DNA of 47,380 nt from assembly GCA_964347835.1 (NCBI GenBank), contig CAYFZR010000002.1, forward strand, positions 1 to 47,380, given 5' to 3'. The first letter of the stretch is position 1; each line of letters opens with the position of its first letter. Shown one piece after another: positions 41,015 through 47,380 of this stretch. The stretch comes from CAYFZR01 sp964347835 [NCBI: uncultured archaeon]. Lineage in GTDB: Archaea; CAYFZR01. A program made the translations under genes and the position numbers. The notes beneath the pieces were generated by a model. It saw nothing but the letters and a program-made list of their open reading frames with translations, had not been told where the DNA came from and did no database searches.

Positions 41015-41881
41015 ATGCGGCAGAAAGTGCTTCAGATAGGAAAAGTCAGAATTGGGGGAGAACTTGGAGAGGTGCCCATTGCTCTCATAGGAAGTATATT
41101 TTACTCTCACCACAATATTGTTAAAGATGCTGATAAAGGGTATTTCGATAAAAGAGAGGCAAAAAAACTCATCGAAAAACAACAAGAACTTTCTGATAAT
41201 TATAACATAGGATCGATCCTCGATGTTGTAGCCGAGACTCCTGAGGCAATGGAAAGATATTTGGATTTTGTAGCAGAGATTTTTGAGGGACCCATCATTT
41301 TGGACGGGTATTTGTCTGCTAGAAAAGATGGAATTAAGTATGCTAACGAAATAGGAATCTTAGATAGAGTTATATACAATTCTATTTCCTCAACAAATAC
41401 AGATAAAGAATTAGATATTATTAAAGTATTTAAAGTAAAAAATGCAATTTTATTCGCATTTGATCCACACTCAACCACGTCATCAGCAAGAATATCGCTA
41501 TTAAGTGGTACTAAAGAAAAGAAAGGACTCTTACAGGTTGCAATGGATCTTGATATCGAAAATCTACTAATAGATAATGTTTCTACCGACATTGCAAGCA
41601 TTGGAGATGTGATAGAGAGCAATATAATGACAAAAACCGCATTTGGTTTGCCTGTAGGGTGTGGGCCTGCAAATGTCACCTATTACATGTCGGATATTTT
41701 AAAGAAAGATCTCAGAGATGAAATCTTAATATCCAGTTTAAATTCCTTGGTGCATCTATTTAGCGATTTCTTGCTCTATGGACCCATAGAACAAGCAAGT
41801 ATAGCCTTTGAAAGCGCCTATATAGTAGAAGAGGTGAAAAGTAATATGCATCTTAAGTTCTATGATATTTTTAAGCCTTAA
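41015..41881 (+). CDS. MtrH-like tetrahydromethanopterin methyltransferase
   Basis: The 288-residue product is collinear with MtrH, the subunit that passes the methyl group of methyl-tetrahydromethanopterin to the MtrA corrinoid: IGKVRIGGELGEVPIALIGS, KDADKGYFDKREAKKLI, ETPEAMERYLDF, and LLQVAMDL are recognisable. The TIM-barrel (pterin-binding) fold is expected. The frame extends to 40952, but ATG 41015 is where the family starts and is placed well from the TATA. No other mtr gene is near. Stand-alone MtrH proteins are known as partners of methyltransferase-corrinoid systems, so its acceptor is unknown here. Confidence 0.85.
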   Translation: MRQKVLQIGKVRIGGELGEVPIALIGSIFYSHHNIVKDADKGYFDKREAKKLIEKQQELSDNYNIGSILDVVAETPEAMERYLDFVAEIFEGPIILDGYLSARKDGIKYANEIGILDRVIYNSISSTNTDKELDIIKVFKVKNAILFAFDPHSTTSSARISLLSGTKEKKGLLQVAMDLDIENLLIDNVSTDIASIGDVIESNIMTKTAFGLPVGCGPANVTYYMSDILKKDLRDEILISSLNSLVHLFSDFLLYGPIEQASIAFESAYIVEEVKSNMHLKFYDIFKP

Positions 41882-41896
41882 TTTGATGTGGTCGCG

Positions 41897-42067
41897 ATGA
41901 TTTTTTGTCCGAGGTGCGGCGGCGGGAGATTGAAATATGCCGTGAATGGTTCGACCGTAAATATGTATGAATGTAGAGATTGTGGATACACCGGATCTTT
42001 CGTAATAGAAGGCTATGAACTCGCAAAGGAAATAAGAAAGAAGTTTTTAGAAAATAAAGAAGATTGA
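41897..42067 (+). CDS. Small zinc-ribbon protein (RpoM/TFS N-terminal-like)
   Basis: A 56-residue protein from ATG 41897: CPRCGGG (Cys4, Cys7) and ECRDCGY (Cys26, Cys29) form a zinc ribbon like the N-terminal ribbon of archaeal TFS/RpoM-type transcription factors, followed by a short basic helix (YELAKEIRKKFLENKED). The second ribbon needed for transcript cleavage is missing, so it is not a full TFS. It starts 15 bases after mtrH and is likely cotranscribed. Confidence 0.72.
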   Translation: MIFCPRCGGGRLKYAVNGSTVNMYECRDCGYTGSFVIEGYELAKEIRKKFLENKED

Positions 42068-42098
42068 ACAAAGTAAACACAAAAGTTAGGGGGGGTAA

Positions 42099-42139
42099 GA
42101 GGGCGTCAATGTTGATAGGGGAAGGCAAGTGACGCCCTC
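42099..42139. other. Perfect 10-base-pair hairpin between convergent genes
   Basis: GAGGGCGTCA at 42099-42108 and its exact complement TGACGCCCTC at 42130-42139 enclose a 21-base purine-rich loop. The stem is much richer in G+C than its surroundings. It lies after the zinc-ribbon gene and before the end of the lhr gene. A minus-strand TATA-like TATATTATATTTG ends a few bases from the stem, so a small structured RNA is possible, as is a transcript-end stabiliser. Confidence 0.6.
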
Positions 42140-42206
42140 GTCTCAAATATAATATACTTATTTATTTAATTTTTGCTCTTAAATCGGCAAATATCCGAGT
42201 CTGATT

Positions 42207-45005
42207 TCAGTCCCAGAATCTTCTTGTTCTTGCAAAGGTCCTCTCTGCCTCAATCAAATCTTTCAAAAATCCTTCATAATCTTTATTTTGTGAGAGTACT
42301 CTTGCGCCTACATCAGGACCTACCCCTCTCGCCGCAAGAGCTATTAAAGCCCTCTTCCCATAACTCATATAAAGATTTGCGGTTTTCCATGCCTTCTCTA
42401 TCTTGGTATACTCTTCTTCGTCCAATTGTTTTTTATTTTTGTATTTTTTTACTAATTTAGGCAATTCTTTGTCCCAGATTCTCCCTATCGCGAGAAATTT
42501 TGATTGACATGTAGGACATGTCAGATCATCTGGCACACTCTTTACTCTTAGGTTAGTACTCCATTCACCACAGTATACACATAGGAGCATAACTTTTTCA
42601 TTAAGTAATCTATTCTCTACGATCTTCAATATCGCTCGATCTGCTCGCCTCGGAGACATAAGTTCTCTGGTAGAATCCATGCCAAGTCTTGATATTGGTG
42701 AGGGACTAGTGGTCCTAACTACGGAAAGTTTAATTTCTCCATTCTTTATCTTTTCAAGGACAAATTCTGCTTTTTTTATGTCTAGTTTTTCCTGCAACAA
42801 TTCTCTAAATGCTTCATCATAAAGAGGACTATCCTCATACAAAGTCAAAGCCTTCTTTACGTCAAAATCGTTTAAACTGGCACCTTTTTCAATTACGCCA
42901 AATCTTCTACATACATGCAATAGTTTCCAAAAAAATAAAGGACTACGCTTTAAAGTTTTTTCCAGTATTACAGAGAGGTGACTCGATTCTAATGCGTTGA
43001 TTATCTCTAATAGAACCCCAGATCTTTTGACTGGCAATTCAAAAATAATGCGATAGGGATCTACTTGTAAAGAGACGCTTGCACCAAATCTGGCGGTTAA
43101 AAGGTCTGCTAGAATCCTCCCTAATGTTTCATTCGCTAGAGATCCAAAACATGCGTTAACTATAACGTAGTTACCACATATTTCGATTACAACCTCTTCA
43201 TGAGATGCAAGAGGTATACCTAACCTTTTCTGCTGATTTATTTTATTTATAGCCCTCAAGATAGATTTTTCATCTACAGGATAATTATCGGATAATATTT
43301 TTGCGATTTCTTTAGGTTTTAGGTGTTCGAGATTTTCTATTATTTTTTTTCTAACGTAACCGACTTCTTGTGCTACTTCAAAAGGTACAGGGATCTCCTC
43401 TCCTACCCACGAGGGAATAGCCCCCCTTATGTCATCTACGTTTTGCACCACAATCACATCATCTTTTACATCAAGAACTTGCCATGCATGACCTTTACAA
43501 ATGAAGGTAGTGCCTATTTCAGCGTAATTTACGACAAAAGACTCGTCTAATACGCCAATTGGACCTTGGGAGACGTCTTCTATTTTATACTTCTTTTCAT
43601 CAGGGATCATGGATAGATTCTGATAGTAGTAAGTCCAGGTTGACCTCGTTCTAGAGACTTTATCAGCAAATGTCCATAACAACCTTGAATCAGATAGGAT
43701 GGATAGAACTTCATCAAATTTTTCTTTAGAAAGAGTTCTGAATGGAAGGGTTCTCCTAATTAAACGATAGATATCCTCTTTATCTGTATCTGATTTATCC
43801 AGAACTATTCCGGCTATTTGATGAGCCAGAACATCTAATGGATTTATATGGATTTTTGGATCCTCTAGATCAGCATTTAATGATCTTCTTGCAATAATCA
43901 TGGATTCCAAGATGTCGTCAGCATTGGTTGAGATAATAAATCCTTTGCTTAGTCTGCCTATACCATGACCAGATCTTCCAACCCTCTGTGTTATACGAGT
44001 TACCTGCCTAGGAGACATGTACTGTACAACTAAATCTACAGAACCTATATCGATTCCAAGTTCCATGGATGACGTACAGATTATGCCTCTAATATCTCCT
44101 CTTTTAAAAGCGTTCTCGGTTTCTATCCTTACTTCTTTGGATAATGAACTATGATGCACAGATACTGGAATATTTTTATCTAAGAACCTAAATCTGGACC
44201 CCAAAATCTCAGCCAATTCTCTTGTATTCACGAAAATCAGAAGAGAGATAGACTCTTCCAAAAGTTCTTTTATTCTTCTTATTCTTGAACCAACAGATAA
44301 ATTCGTATGCAAGATTGATGTTAGTTCTCTATCTTCCTTTTTTGGAATGGGACTTTCAACTTGGAGTGAAAATTCTTTGGTAACGTCTACTTGTAAAATT
44401 TCTACGTTTTTACCGAGGAAATCTGCAATTTTTTTAGGGTTTCCAATTGTAGCAGAGAGGCCTATTCTTTGGAAATTTGGCGTAATTTCTCCCAACCTCT
44501 CAAGAGCTACAGTTAACTGAGAGCCTCGTTTATTGTCAGCAAGTTCATGTATCTCGTCTACTACTACCCACCTCACACTTCTTAGATTCTCTTTCATCCT
44601 TTTACCGGGAAGTATCGCTTGTAATGTTTCAGGTGTAGTTATTAAAAGGTCTGGCGGATCTTCCCGTTGTCTTCTTCTTTCAGCATTTGTGGTATCGCCG
44701 TGTCTAACTGAAATGGTGATACCTAACTTTTCACACCACCACCTCATTCTCTCGAGTAAATCTCTGTTCAAGGCTCTCAAGGGAGTTATATAAACTATTT
44801 TTATCCCTTTTTCCTCTATATTAGATTTTAGAAACATATCGAATACTGGAAGGAGCACTGCCTCTGTTTTTCCCATGCCGGTTGGAGCAATCAATAAAAG
44901 GTTTTTTCCTCTTAGAATTAAAGGAATGGCATGTGTTTGAGGCTCCGTAAACCTTTCAAACCTCGTGTCTATCAAACTTTTAATGCGTTCTGAAAGTAGG
45001 TCCAT
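42207..45005 (-). CDS. lhr: Lhr-type large superfamily 2 DNA helicase
   Basis: The 932-residue helicase has the core motifs: Walker A APTGMGKTEA near residue 38, TPLRALNRDL, TTPETLQAI, Walker B VVDEIHEL, SATIGNP, and ICTSSMELGIDIGSVDLV with QRVGRSGH. After the RecA domains come the winged helix and the Lhr-core region, and the end has a Cys4 zinc motif (CVYCGEW, then CPTC). Lhr unwinds branched DNA and RNA-DNA hybrids and is tied to replication-fork repair. ATG 45005 is about 28 bases from a TATA shared with the GT2 gene. Confidence 0.9.
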   Translation of the reverse strand: MDLLSERIKSLIDTRFERFTEPQTHAIPLILRGKNLLLIAPTGMGKTEAVLLPVFDMFLKSNIEEKGIKIVYITPLRALNRDLLERMRWWCEKLGITISVRHGDTTNAERRRQREDPPDLLITTPETLQAILPGKRMKENLRSVRWVVVDEIHELADNKRGSQLTVALERLGEITPNFQRIGLSATIGNPKKIADFLGKNVEILQVDVTKEFSLQVESPIPKKEDRELTSILHTNLSVGSRIRRIKELLEESISLLIFVNTRELAEILGSRFRFLDKNIPVSVHHSSLSKEVRIETENAFKRGDIRGIICTSSMELGIDIGSVDLVVQYMSPRQVTRITQRVGRSGHGIGRLSKGFIISTNADDILESMIIARRSLNADLEDPKIHINPLDVLAHQIAGIVLDKSDTDKEDIYRLIRRTLPFRTLSKEKFDEVLSILSDSRLLWTFADKVSRTRSTWTYYYQNLSMIPDEKKYKIEDVSQGPIGVLDESFVVNYAEIGTTFICKGHAWQVLDVKDDVIVVQNVDDIRGAIPSWVGEEIPVPFEVAQEVGYVRKKIIENLEHLKPKEIAKILSDNYPVDEKSILRAINKINQQKRLGIPLASHEEVVIEICGNYVIVNACFGSLANETLGRILADLLTARFGASVSLQVDPYRIIFELPVKRSGVLLEIINALESSHLSVILEKTLKRSPLFFWKLLHVCRRFGVIEKGASLNDFDVKKALTLYEDSPLYDEAFRELLQEKLDIKKAEFVLEKIKNGEIKLSVVRTTSPSPISRLGMDSTRELMSPRRADRAILKIVENRLLNEKVMLLCVYCGEWSTNLRVKSVPDDLTCPTCQSKFLAIGRIWDKELPKLVKKYKNKKQLDEEEYTKIEKAWKTANLYMSYGKRALIALAARGVGPDVGARVLSQNKDYEGFLKDLIEAERTFARTRRFWD

Positions 45006-45029
45006 GCAGTTAAACTAGAAAAGGATAAC

Positions 45030-45037
45030 TATAAATC
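45030..45037. promoter_or_regulatory. TATA element shared by lhr and the divergent GT2 gene
   Basis: CTATAAAT on the plus strand, read ATTTATAG on the minus strand, is centred about 28 bases from the lhr ATG (45005) and about 29 from the GT2 ATG (45062). Neither start has a clear Shine-Dalgarno. A second TATA-like TTTTATAAT at 45045-45053 lies too near the GT2 ATG for a leaderless start. Confidence 0.5.
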
Positions 45038-45061
45038 TCGCGTATTTTATAATGACCAAGT

Positions 45062-45721
45062 ATGAAAGTCAGTGTAATAATACCTGCCTACAACGAAGAG
45101 AAATTCATAGGCAAGTTATTAGAGAAAATACCCAAAGAATGCCAAATAATTGTAGTAGATGATGGTTCAACAGATAATACAAGTAAGGAAGCCTTGAAGT
45201 ATGATGTAGATATTATCAGGCATGATGAAAATAGGGGGAAGGGAGAGGCTCTGAAATCTGGACTCAAGAGAGTTAATAGAGACATCGTCGTATTTATGGA
45301 CGCAGACTTTCAACACGATCCTTCACACCTAGAAGTAATTTTAGAACCTATTTTGAAGGGCGAGGCTGATGTCGTCATTGGCTCTAGGTTGTTAGTAAAT
45401 TTTGTGGGAATGCCCTACCACAGAAGGCTAAGCAATTGGCTCTCATCTTATACTTTTAAGTTGATAACTGGAATAGAGGTAAAAGATGTCCTTTGCGGAT
45501 ATAGGGCATTTAAAACAGATACTGTCACTGAGATAGATATTACTGGTAGTAGATATGAAGTTGAAATGGAAATGCTGATTAAAGCGGCTAAAAAAGGTTG
45601 CAGAATAAAAGAGGTTCCAGTAGATACGAAATATGGAGAAGAAATATCAAATATAACCATACTAGACTTCCTTAGAACTACCCAAATGATATTTGAACTT
45701 AAAAGAAAGGGTCTGATATGA
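45062..45721 (+). CDS. Family 2 glycosyltransferase (dolichol-phosphate mannose synthase-like)
   Basis: The 219-residue protein is a GT-A fold glycosyltransferase: VSVIIPAYNEEKFIGKLL, VVDDGSTDNT, the metal motif DAD in FMDADFQHDP, and VLCGYRAFKTD with the YEVEMEMLIKA acceptor segment. It has no membrane helices. Such enzymes transfer a sugar from a nucleotide donor to dolichyl phosphate or a lipid-linked glycan. Its end overlaps the prepilin-peptidase gene by four bases (ATGA), so the two are coupled. Confidence 0.9.
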   Translation: MKVSVIIPAYNEEKFIGKLLEKIPKECQIIVVDDGSTDNTSKEALKYDVDIIRHDENRGKGEALKSGLKRVNRDIVVFMDADFQHDPSHLEVILEPILKGEADVVIGSRLLVNFVGMPYHRRLSNWLSSYTFKLITGIEVKDVLCGYRAFKTDTVTEIDITGSRYEVEMEMLIKAAKKGCRIKEVPVDTKYGEEISNITILDFLRTTQMIFELKRKGLI

Positions 45722-46845
45722 TAGTTTACTTTTGTTTATTAATTTCTTTTTCTGGAGCTCTTTACGCAGCGTATTCAGATCTAAAGAGGGGTATAATCCC
45801 TAACAAACTTACCTTTCCGATGATTGCCATCGGTATCTTAATTCATGCGCTAAACGGCATCTACATCTCAGACTTGCTTGTAGTTATGTCGGGTCTTTTA
45901 GGGGCTTTGATTTCATTTATTTTTGGATACATTCTATGGATACTGGGTGCATGGTCAGGCGGAGACGTTAAATTGCTAGCAGGGTTCGGCGCATTGCTTC
46001 CTTACGGCATTCCCAATGTTACCGGATACCCATCTCTTTCGCCCGTTCCTATAATTGGTTTTGCCCCTTATCCCTTTTTTTTAACGATATTTATTAATAG
46101 TGTGATAGGGATTGCCCCCTTCCTATTATTTTTCGTATTTTACATCGGCAGAAATAAAAAAGAGGATCTTAAAAAGATATTTGAGCCATTTTCAAAGCCT
46201 TTAGTTATTGTGGAGGCGTCTTTGGTAATCATGGGTTTTGGATATACCGGAGTACTTATTTCGGGCCTCATTAGATTGAGATACGCATTTATAATAGTCT
46301 TACCTATGCTTTTCTTGGCTTACAGACTTGAGATCAAGGTAAGACGTGTACTGACATTATTATTTTTAGTTCTAATGATCTTCTCTTATACAAACATATA
46401 CAGAATCGTAATAATTTGGTTTTATATTTTCATTATGGTTTTGTTTGTTCAATTTTTCATAACATTTGCAGGCGTTACCAGAACAAAAATTCTCGTAGAT
46501 CAGAAAAGGATTTCAGAATTGCAGGAAGGTGAAATCTCTGGAGAGACTATTTACATTAAGAATGGAGAAATAATCAGACAAAAGGGGTATGGTATAAAGG
46601 AGATCGTTGATAAAGCGCTTAATGGCGATTTCGATGTATTTAGGCCAAGAGATGTGATAGTAAGTAGTACAAGCGCAGCGGGTGTGACATTAGAGCAAAT
46701 AGAGACATTGAATGAACTAGTAAAAGAGAACAAATTAGAGAATGAAATAACAGTGAAAAAAGGAATGCCTTACGGACCTGCACTGTTTATTGGCTTATTT
46801 ATTTCAGTAATCTTTGGTGATCTGTTTTGGGCCATTTTAGTTTAA
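45718..46845 (+). CDS. A24-family prepilin peptidase (archaeal)
   Basis: The 375-residue membrane aspartyl protease cleaves the signal peptides of type IV pilin-like and archaellin proteins. The catalytic Asp residues are Asp21 in YSDLKRGIIPNKL and Asp83 in the GxGD-type SGGDVKLLAG. About eight membrane helices precede a soluble segment (ISGETIYIKNGEIIRQKGYG) with a last helix, which fits the archaeal A24 C-terminal domain (Arc_PepC_II). It is therefore longer than the roughly 230-residue FlaK/PibD type and closer to the EppA-like group. It is coupled to the GT2 gene; no pilin gene is in the window. Confidence 0.85.
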   Translation: MIVYFCLLISFSGALYAAYSDLKRGIIPNKLTFPMIAIGILIHALNGIYISDLLVVMSGLLGALISFIFGYILWILGAWSGGDVKLLAGFGALLPYGIPNVTGYPSLSPVPIIGFAPYPFFLTIFINSVIGIAPFLLFFVFYIGRNKKEDLKKIFEPFSKPLVIVEASLVIMGFGYTGVLISGLIRLRYAFIIVLPMLFLAYRLEIKVRRVLTLLFLVLMIFSYTNIYRIVIIWFYIFIMVLFVQFFITFAGVTRTKILVDQKRISELQEGEISGETIYIKNGEIIRQKGYGIKEIVDKALNGDFDVFRPRDVIVSSTSAAGVTLEQIETLNELVKENKLENEITVKKGMPYGPALFIGLFISVIFGDLFWAILV

Positions 46846-46847
46846 AT

Positions 46848-47380
46848 TTAGAAAATTATGTGTTTAAATATTAAGTAGGTGATTTTTATTCCGGCTTTAA
46901 TACTTTCCAGGGGCTTTCCAGTAATCTTAGACTCGCCAATTCTCTTTCTATATTTCACTGGGACCTCTAAAACTCTTAAATCTCTTTTCGCGGATTTTAC
47001 TATCATTTCCGCAGTCCAGCCATAGCCCTTATCCTGCATTCGAAGAGTAATAAGAGAACTGTATCTAATCGCCCTGAAAGGGGCTATATCAGTTAAATTA
47101 ATCTTATAAATGAAAGAAACTAATTTGGAGAACAATTTGTTCGTTAATATTGAATGTTGCGGAAAAGCATCTTTTTCTCTTTCGCCCAGGATTCTCGATC
47201 CGAGAACTAAGTCGTATTCGCCGTTCATGATGGGTTTTATCAATTTATCAATTTCCTCAGGAAAATAACTATAATCTCCATCCATAAAAATGACAATATC
47301 TGGCGGAGATTTTTTTATGTGGTTAACTCCTGCCAAACAAGCCCTTCCATAGCCTCTTTCTGGCTCAAAAATCACTTCAG
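46848..47380 (-). CDS. Family 2 glycosyltransferase, N-terminus outside the window
   Basis: The frame is open to the right edge, giving about 177 residues of a GT-A fold enzyme: GYGRACLAGVNHI, the metal motif DGD in FMDGDYSYFPEEIDKLI, LVLGSRILG, and a C-terminal KYRKRIGESKITG segment. This closely follows the DPM1/GtrB-like polyprenyl-phosphate sugar transferases that act on dolichyl phosphate. The N-terminal 40 or so residues with the first nucleotide-binding motifs are missing. It converges with the prepilin-peptidase gene, two bases from its stop. Confidence 0.85.
   Translation of the reverse strand, partial: EVIFEPERGYGRACLAGVNHIKKSPPDIVIFMDGDYSYFPEEIDKLIKPIMNGEYDLVLGSRILGEREKDAFPQHSILTNKLFSKLVSFIYKINLTDIAPFRAIRYSSLITLRMQDKGYGWTAEMIVKSAKRDLRVLEVPVKYRKRIGESKITGKPLESIKAGIKITYLIFKHIIF

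Overview
This window is a low-G+C archaeal chromosome segment. The archaeal markers are a 7S signal recognition particle RNA, tRNAs mostly without encoded CCA, a CdrS-like ribbon-helix-helix gene joined to ftsZ2, an Lhr-type helicase, an XPF/Hef-type ERCC4 nuclease, an archaeal A24 prepilin peptidase, an MtrH homologue, archaeal-only families (DUF1786, probably DUF1122), and many TATA boxes about 25-30 bases from an ATG with no leader. Families and promoters fit a euryarchaeal-grade lineage; the sequence alone does not fix the order. No insertion sequence, prophage, CRISPR array or replication origin was seen.

Layout. 1-3900: a gene cut by the window edge, a clearly G+C-richer TMEM175-like channel gene that looks acquired, an acyltransferase-3 membrane protein, and a 2TM plus DUF4097 lipoprotein pair. 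3910-12219: tRNA-Gly, a P-loop protein, and a surface-glycan block: two phosphohexomutases on the plus strand flank UDP-GlcNAc 2-epimerase and a polyprenyl/dolichyl-phosphate GlcNAc-1-P transferase on the minus strand, followed by a flippase-like UPF0104 protein and an AI-2E/PerM family protein. 12229-15919: phosphodiesterase, HELGH metallopeptidase, MscS channel, SEC-C protein, tRNA-Val. 15980-23925: a 1470-residue alpha-2-macroglobulin with an intact thioester motif and an unusual internal membrane hairpin, then an HtrA-like protease and several membrane or secreted proteins. 24122-26634: tRNA-Ser, SRP RNA, a winged-helix protein, and the cdrS-ftsZ2 operon with a repeated motif at its promoter. 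26672-29619: a MoxR-type AAA ATPase with a VWA partner whose reading frame is interrupted by one in-frame TAA. 29746-33408: rhomboid protease, tRNA-Val, tRNA-Phe, DHA2-type MFS exporter, a DUF1122-like protein, a MerB-like protein. 33754-38441: a roadblock operon, an ERCC4 nuclease, DUF1786, a creatininase-family enzyme. 38430-47380: a PMR1/SPCA-like Ca/Mn ATPase divergent from a lone MtrH, a zinc ribbon, a strong hairpin, the Lhr helicase, two GT2 glycosyltransferases and a prepilin peptidase.

How genes may work together. GlmM, WecB, the GlcNAc-1-P transferase, the flippase-like protein and the GT2 enzymes fit lipid-linked glycan assembly for N-glycosylation or surface polymers. Prepilin peptidase sits with one GT2 gene, so pilin export and glycosylation may share a region. 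Alpha-2-macroglobulin, HtrA, rhomboid and the HELGH protein suggest a strong investment in envelope proteolysis and protection. The points most worth checking are the interrupted VWA frame, the membrane-hairpin macroglobulin, the cdrS promoter repeats, and divergent gene pairs that appear to share a single TATA element.
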